Assembly (NCBI GenBank): GCA_021776805.1
Contig: JAJFFD010000101.1
Span: forward strand, 1 to 64,000
DNA: 64,000 nucleotides
DNA from: Planctomycetota bacterium
GTDB taxonomy: Bacteria; Planctomycetota; UBA1135; UBA2386
Direction: 5' to 3'
Shown: positions 17,658-26,716 of the stretch, piece after piece
Position numbering within the stretch: the first letter of the stretch is position 1
How the letters are laid out: every line of letters starts with the position of its first letter
Translations under genes and position numbers: made by a program
The notes under the pieces: generated by a model
What the model was told of the DNA's origin: nothing
Database searches by the model: none
The model's input: the letters and a program-made list of their open reading frames with translations, nothing else

Positions 17658-18995
17658 TCAGCCAAAGCTAGGCGCAGCCGCCGCACCACTTTCTGCGATC
17701 TCGCGCACATGCGCGTGCACCTCCATCGCGCGCGCGATGCACTGATCCGAGTTGTGGTACTCGTACCTGCCGAAGCGACCGAAGGTGATGTAGCCCGAGC
17801 TGTCGAACCAGGCGCGCACTCGATCGATGCGTTCCTGGAATTGCAGGTTCTGATCGATGTAGGCGAAGGGGCTCTTTACGAAGTGAGTTGTGACGATCTG
17901 TGCCGGGTCGAAGACTCCAGCCTTGCCGATCTGCTTGCCGAGTCGATCCACCCAGTCCTGATCCGGCTTGAGCTCGCCGCGGTGGGTGACCTCTGCCATG
18001 TACGAGGCGTGACCCTCTGGCGCATTCTCCGGTGAGTAGTTGCTGAAGAAGGTAATCCGGTTGGCGGGACCCTGTTCGGGGAAGGGCAGGTAGATCCAGG
18101 AGAGAGGCTCGGGGGCCTTGTCGACCTTCAGACCGAAAAGCACGTTCACCAGGCTGATGGGGCGGAGCTCTCTGATGTCCGCCCGGATCTCGCTGGGAAT
18201 CTCTGCGATGACCTCGGAGATGAGCGGCAGGGGAGCGGTATTGATCACGAGATCAAAGCTCTCGCCATTGACCTGGTAGGCATCCCCCTGGCGCGAAACT
18301 CTTTCTACCGGGGTCGAGGTATGTAGCTCGAAGCCGCCACCACTGATCGTGCCGCGGACCATGGTTTCGAAACCACCCTCGCGGGGGAAGTAGAAGATCG
18401 ACTGATGGCTGTAGCCGTCGGTGTCGATGCCGACCGCTGCCCTGATGATGTCCTTGAGGGGTGCTTCTGGGACACGACCGGAAACCCAGCCACTGGACAT
18501 GGTCGAAAGATCGCAGCTCCAGATCTTCTCGTTGTAGGGCACCATGAAGTGCTTGGCGAAGCCCTCACCCATTCGCCAGTCAATCCAACTGGCGAAGTCT
18601 GCGGGGCAGTTTGCACCCTGTTGACGTTGCAGGTAGGCATCGATGTAGCCATCCATGCAGTCGACAATGGCTTCCTTGGTCAGGTGACCGACGCCGTTCT
18701 CGAAGGGGTAGGGCACGTAGCGATCGTGCCAGCGGATGCGTGTTTGGCGCTCCGTCCGCTGCACTTGGTCCATGCCGCCACAGCGCTCGATTTGCCAATC
18801 GAGGACCTTCTTCTCCTTGCTGAAGAGGATGTGTCCGCCGGCCTCGTCGAAGACGAATCCGTCGACGTTTTGGCTCTTGCAGAGTCCTCCGGCCCGGTCG
18901 GAGCTTTCCAGGACCGTGACACTGTGGCCATCAGCAGCCAGCAATCGGGCGATGGTAGCGCCGCTAATGCCGGCGCCGATGACAGCGATCTTCAA
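17658..18995 (-). CDS. FAD-dependent UDP-galactopyranose mutase-like oxidoreductase
   Basis: A 445-aa flavoprotein. The N terminus is an FAD Rossmann motif (IAVIGAGISGATIARLLA) followed by VLESSDRAGGLCKS and GGHILFSK, and the C terminus has the second FAD contact (GYITFGRFGRYEYHNSDQ). The latter resembles the UDP-galactopyranose mutase signature (GRLGxYxYxNMD). Related proteins are amine or protoporphyrinogen oxidase-like sugar flavoenzymes used in surface-glycan synthesis. TTG 18995 is preferred because GAGGACC lies about 6 nt upstream and it starts directly at the first beta-strand; ATG 19073 would add 26 atypical residues. It is divergent from the MFS gene. Confidence 0.82.
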   Translation of the reverse strand: MKIAVIGAGISGATIARLLAADGHSVTVLESSDRAGGLCKSQNVDGFVFDEAGGHILFSKEKKVLDWQIERCGGMDQVQRTERQTRIRWHDRYVPYPFENGVGHLTKEAIVDCMDGYIDAYLQRQQGANCPADFASWIDWRMGEGFAKHFMVPYNEKIWSCDLSTMSSGWVSGRVPEAPLKDIIRAAVGIDTDGYSHQSIFYFPREGGFETMVRGTISGGGFELHTSTPVERVSRQGDAYQVNGESFDLVINTAPLPLISEVIAEIPSEIRADIRELRPISLVNVLFGLKVDKAPEPLSWIYLPFPEQGPANRITFFSNYSPENAPEGHASYMAEVTHRGELKPDQDWVDRLGKQIGKAGVFDPAQIVTTHFVKSPFAYIDQNLQFQERIDRVRAWFDSSGYITFGRFGRYEYHNSDQCIARAMEVHAHVREIAESGAAAAPSFG

Positions 18996-19178
18996 GCAGG
19001 TCCTCGATCTCGGGGTTGGGTCGGGGCAGAGTCTAATACCCTCAAAGAATACACCCAGGCAATTCGCCGTCATGCGACAGGGATCGCCGGGCTGAGTATC
19101 ACCTTGTCATGGGCCTTTTGCTGGATCCTCCCTGGAGATCCTGCTTCCATCCCAGCCTTGCGGAGACAGTCAGTAGCC

Positions 19179-20360
19179 TTGAAGCAGGAAGCGGCAGCAG
19201 AAACTATCAGCATCCGGCAGGAGCGCCTGGCAGTCATCGCCTTGGCCCTGTCCTGCTTCGGCATCGCGCTCAATACGAATGTCTTCGCGGCGCTCGCCCC
19301 CTTCCTGGACGAGGCCATCGGCGTGAGCAGTAAAGTGGAGAAGGGTTGGCTCCTCTCCAGCGCCGGTCTTGCCGGGGCCTTTAGTGCGCTGGCTCTCGGG
19401 CCGCTCATCGACCGCTTTGGCCGGCGCCGGCCGCTGATCTGGGGCAGCGTCCTCTTTGTGATCGCCAGCCTGGGTCACTTTTGGGTGAGTGATGCGCAGA
19501 CCTTCTTTGTCTTTCGTGGCCTCGCGGGCTTGGCGGGTGGCATCGTCTTCACCTCGGCTTCCGCGGCCATGGCGGACCTGGTGCCCTATCATCGTCGGGC
19601 GGCAGCTATGGGGATCATGACCGCGGGTATTTTTCTGGCGGTGCCCGTTGGCATGCCCCTCGCAAACCTTTGCGCTGACGGCGGATTCTGGCGCGGTATC
19701 TACGTGCTGCAGGCCATGACTGCTGTCGCCGCCATGGTCATGATGATCCGTCTGCTGCCGCCGCGACTGGGCAAGGAAGAGGCTCTGCTTTCCCAGTGGT
19801 CGGTCATGCGGCAGCCTATGGTGGTGCCGGCGCTCCTGTCCGTCTTGCTCTACACCGGGGCCTTCTTCACCTCAGTGCAGTTTGCCGGTGAGTGGTTGAA
19901 CGAATCTGGCATCCTTCCCAAGGAGAGTCAGAAGAGCATGTGGGTGATTCTCGGTCTGGCTTCGGCGGGTGGCAGCATCCTCCTTACCCGCTATGCGGAC
20001 CGCGTTGGCAAGCGGCGCTTCGTCTTGTGGACCACGGCCGGGGTCGGCATCTGTCTGCTAGCCCTGGGGCAAGTGGAGTCGATCCTAGGGCTCTTCCTCG
20101 TCGGCCTACCCCTTTGTCTGATCGCTGCGCCACGATCCGGGGCGCTGATGGCCTTGATATCGCAAATCGTCGAGCCGCGCATGCGAGGGACGCTCATGGG
20201 CATTCGTGCCGCTGCGGTCAACCTGGGCATGGGGGCATTCGCGGGCTTGGGAGGAATCATCTATGCGGACCAGGACTTTACCGGTCTTCTGGTAGCAGCC
20301 TCCGGGGCGGTTGCCCTGGCCTTCCTCCTGGTTCTCCTCTGTCTTCGCGAACGATCTTGA
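19179..20360 (+). CDS. MFS transporter
   Basis: A 12-helix major facilitator superfamily permease of about 393 aa. The loop 2-3 signature GPLIDRFGRRRP is complete, and a second copy appears in the C-terminal half (LTRYADRVGKRRF). The start is uncertain: TTG 19179 gives a normal MFS length with a short cytoplasmic N terminus. The frame is open far upstream, but that extension lies antisense to the flavoprotein gene and is not protein-like. It is the first gene of a coupled transport operon, with its stop overlapping the next start as TTGA. Substrate unknown. Confidence 0.88.
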   Translation: MKQEAAAETISIRQERLAVIALALSCFGIALNTNVFAALAPFLDEAIGVSSKVEKGWLLSSAGLAGAFSALALGPLIDRFGRRRPLIWGSVLFVIASLGHFWVSDAQTFFVFRGLAGLAGGIVFTSASAAMADLVPYHRRAAAMGIMTAGIFLAVPVGMPLANLCADGGFWRGIYVLQAMTAVAAMVMMIRLLPPRLGKEEALLSQWSVMRQPMVVPALLSVLLYTGAFFTSVQFAGEWLNESGILPKESQKSMWVILGLASAGGSILLTRYADRVGKRRFVLWTTAGVGICLLALGQVESILGLFLVGLPLCLIAAPRSGALMALISQIVEPRMRGTLMGIRAAAVNLGMGAFAGLGGIIYADQDFTGLLVAASGAVALAFLLVLLCLRERS

Positions 20361-21433
20361 GTGCACGTCCAGTCATCTGTGCCTTGCTGCTCGTGCTCGG
20401 CGTTGCCGCGCAGCGGCCACTCCTCTTGACCGATCTACCTCTGCGTGAAGCGCAGAACCTGACCGAGCGATTCCGCGAACGCGGCCTCCGGGTCAGTGTA
20501 GAAGCCTTGGCCAGCAGCGAGTTTGCTATTCGTATCAGGCAAGAACCCAGACCATCCTTGGTCTACGGAGTCGATGCTTTTTCACTCTACGATCTACTCG
20601 AGTCGGACCTTCTGCTGCCGATTCCAGCGGCGCTTCGCGCAGGCTTGCAGCCGTTTTGGAGTGATGCTGCCGGAAAGGTGCTGATCAACATGGCCGAGCC
20701 ATGGGTGGTCGCCTACTCACCGGAGACCTGGTCGAATCGGCCGCCGCCCGAGCAGTTCGATGAGTTCGTAGACTTGGATTTTGCGGGCAGGCTCAGCTTG
20801 CCCATGCCGGAGTCAGCGCGCTCTCTCTGGGTTACTTTGGTGCAGAACCAGCTGAGAGCTGGCTTCAGCGAGGAGCGTGCCTTCTCCTGGCTAGCCTCTC
20901 TCGATGCCCGCACCGAGAGCTACCAGTCGGACAGCGAGGCTTGTATCGCAGCCCTGCGCACCGGCCCTGCGGATGTCAGTCTTCTGCCGTTGGCGATGAT
21001 CGTCGAAGAACAGGGTCGCGGTGGTGACCTGCTCTATCAGTTACCCAAGCCTTTGATCCCAGTGCAGGGTCGCGGCATGGCCCTTCTCCGGCCGGTGGAT
21101 GCAGAACTACAGAAGCTGATCGAGTTCCTGCTCGAGCCGGCACTGGCCCTGCGACTGGCGCAGCAGGCGCAGTTGATTCCCTGCCCGCAGAAGGGCCTCA
21201 CGAGTTCAGAATTGCCGGCCCTCATGCGTGAAATCTCCAGGAGGGCCATGCCGGTCCTGCCGAACTTCGGCAATCCGAAGGCCTGGCTGCAGCGTTGGCG
21301 AGAGGAAGTGCAGGGCAAGGGCCAGCAGGCGGAGAACCTGGACAGTCTGCTCGAATTCATCCTCGGTCTGGGCTTCTTCGGGCTCTTGATCTATGTCTTT
21401 CTTCGTAGCAGGACTATCGATGAACAAGGCTGA
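20357..21433 (+). CDS. Membrane-tethered periplasmic solute-binding protein (type 2 PBP)
   Basis: A 358-aa protein with a signal peptide (RPVICALLLVLGVAAQ), a two-lobed binding-protein body of the iron/spermidine/thiamine type, and a C-terminal transmembrane helix at about 333-352 (LEFILGLGFFGLLIYVFL). Recognisable PBP segments are the ligand-cleft region NMAEPWVVAYSPETW and LPMPESARSLWVTLVQNQLR. ABC binding proteins are normally free or lipidated, so a C-terminal helix is unusual. No ABC permease or ATPase gene is adjacent. The gene is translationally tied to an MFS gene upstream (TTGA) and to a small membrane protein and an SSS symporter downstream. Confidence 0.8.
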   Translation: MSARPVICALLLVLGVAAQRPLLLTDLPLREAQNLTERFRERGLRVSVEALASSEFAIRIRQEPRPSLVYGVDAFSLYDLLESDLLLPIPAALRAGLQPFWSDAAGKVLINMAEPWVVAYSPETWSNRPPPEQFDEFVDLDFAGRLSLPMPESARSLWVTLVQNQLRAGFSEERAFSWLASLDARTESYQSDSEACIAALRTGPADVSLLPLAMIVEEQGRGGDLLYQLPKPLIPVQGRGMALLRPVDAELQKLIEFLLEPALALRLAQQAQLIPCPQKGLTSSELPALMREISRRAMPVLPNFGNPKAWLQRWREEVQGKGQQAENLDSLLEFILGLGFFGLLIYVFLRSRTIDEQG

Positions 21434-21545
21434 GCCACCCTTTCCCAGCATCTATTACGTCTGGGTCCTCTGCGTCGCCGTGCTCTTCATCATGCTGCTC
21501 TATTGGTTCACCGAGAGCTTTAACGTTCCACTGGGGTCGGCATGA
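21420..21545 (+). CDS. 41-aa single-pass membrane protein, likely symporter small subunit
   Basis: A small reading frame, MNKAEPPFPS followed by one hydrophobic helix (about residues 11-31, YYVWVLCVAVLFIMLLYWF) and a short polar tail. Its ATG lies 14 nt inside the end of the binding-protein gene, and its stop overlaps the symporter start as ATGA. Being sandwiched by overlaps on both sides and having a clean transmembrane helix argue that it is translated. Several sodium:solute symporters have separate one- or two-helix accessory proteins encoded directly upstream. I infer the same role here without a family match. Confidence 0.7.
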   Translation: MNKAEPPFPSIYYVWVLCVAVLFIMLLYWFTESFNVPLGSA

Positions 21546-23293
21546 ACTGGATCGCATGGGCTGTCTTCTTTGCCTTCCTGATCTACGTCGTAACGGATGG
21601 CGTGCGTCGCGGCCGAAAGCAGCAGGATCTGGACGGCTACTTCGCCGGTGGACGCTGCATCCCCTGGTGGGCCGCAGGTCTATCAGTCATGGCCACTCAG
21701 GCTTCGGCGATCACGGTGATCGGCACCACAGGGCAGGGGCATGAGAAGGGGATGGAGTTCCTGCAGGTGTACTACCCTCTGCCTCTGGCAATGGTACTGC
21801 TCTGCATTTTCTTCATCCCTCTGTACCGCAAGAACCCGATCATCACTGCGTACGAGTACTTGGAAGGTCGCTTTGGACCAGCCACGCGCAGTCTCGCCAG
21901 CTTGATTTTTCTGGTCTCGCGCTGCCTCGCACTGGGGGTTGTCATCTACGCCCCCTCGGTGGTGCTGTCCTCCATGACCGGGCTCGACCTACTGAGCACG
22001 GTGCTGATCATGGGCCTGCTCACGACTTTCTATACCTTCCTGGGCGGAATCAGCGCAGTGGTGTGGACCGATGTGAAGCAGATGACGGTCATTCTCGGTG
22101 GCCTCTTCATCTGTCTATTCATCCTGCTAAGCGAGGTGCTGCAGCACCTGGACTTCGGTGAAGCACTGCGGGTTATGGGCAGCGCCAGCAAGCTCAACGC
22201 TGTGGAAGTGACCCCTGAGAGCGTGAACTTCGTGCCGCGTACTCACGCGGAGATCGCAGCCAATCCCGACGGCATGCCGAGCTTCTGGGAAGAGAAGTAC
22301 AACCTCTGGTCCGGGCTCTTCGGGGGCTTGTTCTTGATGCTCGCATACTTCGGATGCGACCAGAGTCAGGTGCAACGCATCCTGACCAATCCGACGGCAA
22401 ACGAGAGCCGCAAGGCCCTGCTGCTGTCAGCATTTGCCAAGATCCCGATGCAGGCCCTCGTGCTCTTCATCGGCGCTCTGCTTTACCTCTTCCATCTGGT
22501 GGGCGACGAGCCGCTCCTTTATCGGCCGCAGGATCAGGCTCTGGCGGACCGGCCTGAGCACGTTGAGGTGATCGACTCTATTGAGCAGCGCTATGCGGCG
22601 GTGAAGACAGAGCGGCGTCAGCTTGCAATGGATCTCGCCGACTCGCCGGATGACCCTGTCCTGCAGGCGGATCTCGTCGGTCGCTTTCAAGGGGCGGTGA
22701 TCCGGGCAGCGGAGCTTCGCAAGGAAGCGTTGACCGAGCTGGCGCCTCCGAACGAAGCGGGCAAGAAGATCCCCGAAGTGGACACCAACTACATCTTCCC
22801 GCACTTCGTCCTCAACAACCTGAACCCGCTCCTGCTTGGATTGATCATGGCAGCGATCTTTGCGGCTGCCATGTCCAGCATCGACTCGGTGCTCAACTCT
22901 CTCTCGGCAGCCACGGTCATCGACTTTTACAAGCGCTGGTTACGTCGGGATGCCAGTGAAGCTCAGTCCCTTTTTGCCGGCAAACTTGCCACTCTGTTCT
23001 GGGGTCTGCTGGCGACGGCCATGGCCGTCGGCTTCGAAGGCGGCGGTTCGGTGATCGAGCTGGTCAACCGCGTCGGCTCGTACTTCTACGGCAGCCTACT
23101 CGGCATCTTTACCCTGGCCATGATCTGTCCCGCGGCCAAGGCGCGGGCCGGGCTCATCGGGCTCGCGGGCGGCATGCTCACGGTGCTCGCCGTCCACCTC
23201 TCCATCAAGGTTGAGTTCCTTTGGTACAACCTGATCGGTTGGTTGGGTGTGCTCGCGGTCGGCTTTGTCGCCAGCCGCTTCGAGCCCCGCTAG
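21542..23293 (+). CDS. Sodium:solute symporter (SSS family)
   Basis: A 583-aa polytopic membrane protein of the SSS family. The N-terminal part has the family pattern DLDGYFAGGRCIPWWAAGLS followed by TQASAITVIGTTG, and the conserved helix AAMSSIDSVLNSLSAATVID lies near residue 445. A hydrophilic segment of about 90 residues (roughly 325-415, predicted helical) is inserted between transmembrane segments. Together with the 41-aa protein and the tethered binding protein it forms an apparent uptake operon with an unknown sugar, amino acid or organic-acid substrate. It is convergent with the Gfo/Idh/MocA gene; the ends overlap by 4 nt. Confidence 0.92.
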   Translation: MNWIAWAVFFAFLIYVVTDGVRRGRKQQDLDGYFAGGRCIPWWAAGLSVMATQASAITVIGTTGQGHEKGMEFLQVYYPLPLAMVLLCIFFIPLYRKNPIITAYEYLEGRFGPATRSLASLIFLVSRCLALGVVIYAPSVVLSSMTGLDLLSTVLIMGLLTTFYTFLGGISAVVWTDVKQMTVILGGLFICLFILLSEVLQHLDFGEALRVMGSASKLNAVEVTPESVNFVPRTHAEIAANPDGMPSFWEEKYNLWSGLFGGLFLMLAYFGCDQSQVQRILTNPTANESRKALLLSAFAKIPMQALVLFIGALLYLFHLVGDEPLLYRPQDQALADRPEHVEVIDSIEQRYAAVKTERRQLAMDLADSPDDPVLQADLVGRFQGAVIRAAELRKEALTELAPPNEAGKKIPEVDTNYIFPHFVLNNLNPLLLGLIMAAIFAAAMSSIDSVLNSLSAATVIDFYKRWLRRDASEAQSLFAGKLATLFWGLLATAMAVGFEGGGSVIELVNRVGSYFYGSLLGIFTLAMICPAAKARAGLIGLAGGMLTVLAVHLSIKVEFLWYNLIGWLGVLAVGFVASRFEPR

Positions 23294-24612
23294 TCTCCGC
23301 TCGGGATGTCCGGCAGAGACCAGGGGCCGCGGTACGGCCGCTCGAGCATGCTGTTTGCTTCGGCGTCCTTGGTGAAGCGTTCTACCGTCGGATTCCAGCG
23401 CAGCTTCCGTCCCGCTCGCATGCTGATGTTGCCGATGTGGGCGACAGTCGCCGAACGGTGACCGACCTCCACGTCGCTGACTGGCTTGGCGCGCGTGCGG
23501 ATGCAGTCGATCCAGTTCTGGTGATGATCGCGGCTCTTGTAGAGGCGGATCGCTCCGGAACCGACTTCGTAGTCGAGGATCTCGTCGCGGCTGGCTGAGA
23601 TCTCTTCGCGGTTGACGAATATCTCACCCTCAGTGCCCACGAAGGTCACGCCGTTTTTGCCTGCCCCGGTCGCATGTAGCTTGACGCCATTTGCGTAGTC
23701 GTAGCGCACATCGAAGTCGACGGGAGTTTGGTAGAAGTTCTCCTCGGGGAAGGAACCGCTGGCTTCGACACTCACGGGGCCGGAGAGTTCGCTGCCGATG
23801 CCCCACTGGGCGATGTCCAGGTGGTGTGCGCCCCAGTCGGTGAGCTTGCCACCGGAGTAGTCCCAGAACCAACGGAACTTGTAGTGGCAGCGGTTCTGGT
23901 GGTAGGGGACCTCGCGGGCCGGGCCGAGCCAGCTGTTCCAGTCGAGAGTCAGTGGGGCCTTCTTGGCGGGCTCCTTTGCAGCGATCGGCCCCTGTCCGAG
24001 GACAACCTTGACAGTCCGCAGGTCGCCGATGGCGCCGTTGCGCACCAACTCGCAGGCCTTGTGAAAGCGCTCGCTCGAGCGTTGCTGGGTCCCGGTCTGA
24101 AAGACCGTGTCATTGCGATGGGCGGCTTCAACCATCGCGCGTCCATCAGCCACTGTGAGGGAGAGGGGTTTCTCGCAGTACACATCCATGCCTGCGTCAC
24201 AAGCTTCCACCGCCGGCAGAGCATGCCAGTGGTCCGGTGTGGCAATGATCACCGCATGGATGTCCTGGTGATCGAGGAGCTGGCGATAGTCGCGGTAGCC
24301 CTTGATCTTGCCCTCAGCTGTGGTGACGGCCTTGTCCAGATGAACGGCATCAACATCAGCCACTGCAACCACGTCCAGGTCGGCCATCTTCAGGCAGCGG
24401 CCCAGGTGGTGCCAACCTCCACCGAGGCTGCCCACGCCGATGATCCCGAGTCCGATTCGATCATTGGGTCCCGGCCGCTTTTCACGGCGGAAACTTGCCT
24501 CTTGCGTTAGCCAACCGCTGCGCACTGCAGGATTGGTGCAGCCGACTGCGGCGCCTGCGGCACCGATTCCGACGATGGTAAAGAAGTCCCGACGATTGGG
24601 CTTGGAAGTCAT
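23290..24612 (-). CDS. Tat-exported Gfo/Idh/MocA family oxidoreductase
   Basis: A 440-aa NAD(P)-dependent sugar or inositol oxidoreductase family member. A twin-arginine signal is visible at the N terminus (NRRDFFTIVGIGAAGAAVG), so the protein should be exported folded with its cofactor. The Rossmann motif GIIGVGSLGGGW is near residue 55. The family motif EKPLSLT (catalytic Lys) is in YCEKPLSL, and ATPDHWHA precedes it. ATG 24612 is chosen because it puts the RR pair at residues 7-8; an earlier ATG at 24660 adds 16 residues. Large families of exported Gfo/Idh/MocA proteins are typical of planctomycetes, usually with unknown substrates. Confidence 0.9.
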   Translation of the reverse strand: MTSKPNRRDFFTIVGIGAAGAAVGCTNPAVRSGWLTQEASFRREKRPGPNDRIGLGIIGVGSLGGGWHHLGRCLKMADLDVVAVADVDAVHLDKAVTTAEGKIKGYRDYRQLLDHQDIHAVIIATPDHWHALPAVEACDAGMDVYCEKPLSLTVADGRAMVEAAHRNDTVFQTGTQQRSSERFHKACELVRNGAIGDLRTVKVVLGQGPIAAKEPAKKAPLTLDWNSWLGPAREVPYHQNRCHYKFRWFWDYSGGKLTDWGAHHLDIAQWGIGSELSGPVSVEASGSFPEENFYQTPVDFDVRYDYANGVKLHATGAGKNGVTFVGTEGEIFVNREEISASRDEILDYEVGSGAIRLYKSRDHHQNWIDCIRTRAKPVSDVEVGHRSATVAHIGNISMRAGRKLRWNPTVERFTKDAEANSMLERPYRGPWSLPDIPSGD

Positions 24613-24719
24613 TGGCAAGACTGACTGGGGAGGAGAGGAGGAGCCCGAGGATTCTAGCATCCCCGCCTGGGGAGTGGCCGGCTACCTGCCTCTTCCTTGC
24701 GGTGGGTGCTTCTTGGCCC

Positions 24720-25559
24720 TCAACCTTGGCAGCTTGGGCAGTAGAAGGAGGATCGGCCGGCCTCGACCACGCGACGGATTCTGCTGGCACAGCTTCCGCA
24801 GGCTTCACCCTCCCGACCGTAGACTCGCAGTTTCCGCGCGAAGTAACCGGCCTCCTGGGAGACCCCGTGGTAATCCCTGATAGTTGTCCCCCCAGATTCG
24901 ATCGCCTCGCTCAGAACTTCGCGGATGCTGTCGACCAGAGCGACGCAGTGCTTGCGGTTCATGCTGCCCGCCGCGCGCCGGGGTCGTAGGCCCGCACGAA
25001 AGCAGGCCTCCGAGGCGTAGATGTTGCCGACACCGACCACGAGCTTGGCGTTCATGATCAGGGTCTTGATGCTGATCTTGCGTCGGCGGCTGACGCGAAA
25101 GAGATAGTCTGCATCGAAGTCTGATCCGAGTGGCTCTGGGCCCAGCTCGCTTAGTCGCGGGTGAACTTGTAGTTTGCTCTCGCGAGTTACGTCGAGCATA
25201 CCGAAGCGCCGCGCGTCGATGAAGCGCATGAGGCGGCCCTCGAAATGCATGCGCCAGTGCTCGTGCTCGATCCAGTCAGGAGAGGTTTCACCCCTCGGAG
25301 TGAGGTCGATGAAGAGCCGACCGCTCATCCCCAAGTGAATCATGGCCACTTCCGGGATCACCCCATCGAAGTGCAGGAGCAGATACTTGGCGCGGCGCTC
25401 GATGAGTCGGCAGCGACGAGAAGCGAGCTTTCGCACCCGAGTCACGGGTATGGGCCAGCGTAGATCCTTGCGACGCAACTCGACCTTATGCAGTTGGCGG
25501 CCAGTGATGTGTATTTCTACACCGCGGCGCAGGGTCTCGACTTCTGGGAGCTCGGGCAA
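24720..25559 (-). CDS. mutM: Formamidopyrimidine-DNA glycosylase
   Basis: A base-excision repair enzyme that removes 8-oxoguanine and formamidopyrimidines and cleaves the abasic site. The N terminus MPELPEVE supplies the catalytic proline (Pro2) and Glu3. The helix-two-turn-helix region (VGVGNIYASEACFRAGL) and the C-terminal zinc finger (CGSC...CPSC) are intact. The length of 279 aa is normal. The intact zinc finger and absence of substitutions point to Fpg/MutM rather than Nei (endonuclease VIII). Confidence 0.95.
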   Translation of the reverse strand: MPELPEVETLRRGVEIHITGRQLHKVELRRKDLRWPIPVTRVRKLASRRCRLIERRAKYLLLHFDGVIPEVAMIHLGMSGRLFIDLTPRGETSPDWIEHEHWRMHFEGRLMRFIDARRFGMLDVTRESKLQVHPRLSELGPEPLGSDFDADYLFRVSRRRKISIKTLIMNAKLVVGVGNIYASEACFRAGLRPRRAAGSMNRKHCVALVDSIREVLSEAIESGGTTIRDYHGVSQEAGYFARKLRVYGREGEACGSCASRIRRVVEAGRSSFYCPSCQG

Positions 25560-25691
25560 GGTAGGACAGCTGGAGGGCTCCGCAGGGTAGGTGGCAGGGC
25601 CTGAGAATCCAGTCCAGGGAGTTTACTCAAAGGTCCAGCCTGTCGATGGCTATGTAGACCGCCACTGTTATTGACGAGGATCAGAAACCAC

Positions 25692-25922
25692 ATGCGCTAC
25701 TCCAACAAACGCCTTCCCCTGTGGTTGCCGATGTTGCTCATCCTGTGCACTGTGAGTTGCACGACACCATGTGTCATCCTGATGGAGGATGGGCGCCGGA
25801 TTCGCACCGCTGATCGGCCGGAAGTAGAGGACGGAACCGGCTTCTACATCTTCGAGGATGTGGGGACCGGCAAGGAAGTGCGGGTTAACAAGGACCGGGT
25901 CGTCGAGATTCGAGTGCAGTAG
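25692..25922 (+). CDS. Small lipoprotein, YgdI/YgdR-like
   Basis: A 76-aa predicted lipoprotein. After a positively charged start (MRYSNKRL) and a hydrophobic stretch (PLWLPMLLILCTVSC) a lipobox Cys follows. The mature part contains MEDGRRI, a TGFYIFEDVGTGKE segment and NKDRVVEIRVQ, the same pattern as the SH3-like YgdI/YgdR domain (DGR...TGMISYKDANG...INRTDV). ATG 25692 is preferred because GACGAGGA lies about 9 nt upstream; TTG 25671 is an alternative. Function of this family is not established. Confidence 0.78.
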   Translation: MRYSNKRLPLWLPMLLILCTVSCTTPCVILMEDGRRIRTADRPEVEDGTGFYIFEDVGTGKEVRVNKDRVVEIRVQ

Positions 25923-26074
25923 GGGCGGGTCGGTTTTTCCGATTTCCTGTTTCCAGATCCGCGAGTCTCCCGTTTCCGGGGGACTATCGCTTCGTCCATG
26001 ATTGCGCTCCGAGGACAGGTGATCGCAAGAGCTGCATCCCTGTTACCTAGTTGCGGTTACTCTTGCGCAGCCTG

Positions 26075-26716
26075 ATGGACGAATCGCAGATCGAGCAAGG
26101 AATCAAAGAGCTAAGACAGGGCAACGATTCTGTTTTTGCCGATCTCTACTCCTTCTACCGGCCTCGCCTCGAACGCAGCCTGCAGATGCGCATGGATGCG
26201 CGCTTGCGCGGTCGCATCGATGTGGACGATCTGCTGCAGGATTGCTACCTGGCAGCGGCCAAGCGTTTGCAGCACTTTCGGAGCTCGGTCGAAGTTTCGC
26301 TCTTCGTATGGCTGCGCAGCATCAGCATGCAGACCCTGGTCGATGCGGGGCGGCATCACCTGCAGGCAAAGAAGCGCGACGCGGCAGCAGAGAAGTCCTT
26401 GGATGCGAATCGCAGGGGGGCGAATGGAACTTCCAGCCAAGTACCTGGCGAATTGATCGGCCAGCTCACATCGCCTTCTGCGGTGGCCATGCGCGCGGAG
26501 CGGGCACAGCAACTCGAGGCAAGCCTGGCCAGGTTGCCGGAGATCGATCGGGAGATCCTGATCCTGCGTCATATCGAGGAGCTCAGCAACAACGAGTCGG
26601 CTGAGATCCTGGGTATCCACAAGGCGGCTTCTACCAATCGTTATCGTCGAGCTCTGCGGCGCCTCAAGGAAACTCTCGAGGCGCTTCCGGACTTTGATCC
26701 AAATCAGCGTACATGA
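26075..26716 (+). CDS. ECF-type RNA polymerase sigma factor
   Basis: A 213-aa extracytoplasmic-function sigma factor. Region 2 covers about residues 15-85 (DVDDLLQDCYLAAAKRLQHF is the region 2.2 core-binding helix). Region 4 is near the C terminus (LARLPEIDREILILRHIEEL, then ESAEILGIHKAASTNRYRRA as the helix-turn-helix). A Ser/Gly-rich linker separates them. The stop overlaps the start of a Ser/Thr kinase (ATGA). ECF factors coupled to kinases are characteristic of Planctomycetota, where phosphorylation rather than an anti-sigma factor is thought to control them. ATG 26075 is chosen over a TTG at 26051. Confidence 0.92.
   Translation: MDESQIEQGIKELRQGNDSVFADLYSFYRPRLERSLQMRMDARLRGRIDVDDLLQDCYLAAAKRLQHFRSSVEVSLFVWLRSISMQTLVDAGRHHLQAKKRDAAAEKSLDANRRGANGTSSQVPGELIGQLTSPSAVAMRAERAQQLEASLARLPEIDREILILRHIEELSNNESAEILGIHKAASTNRYRRALRRLKETLEALPDFDPNQRT

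Noticed and set aside
17386-17745. 119-codon reading frame over the structured intergenic region
   Set aside because: It runs through the terminator and antisense into the flavoprotein gene, and its translation has no domain-like or hydrophobic pattern.
18405-19178. Long in-frame extension upstream of the MFS transporter
   Set aside because: It is antisense to the UGM-like flavoprotein and lacks membrane or domain character; the MFS protein is complete from 19179.
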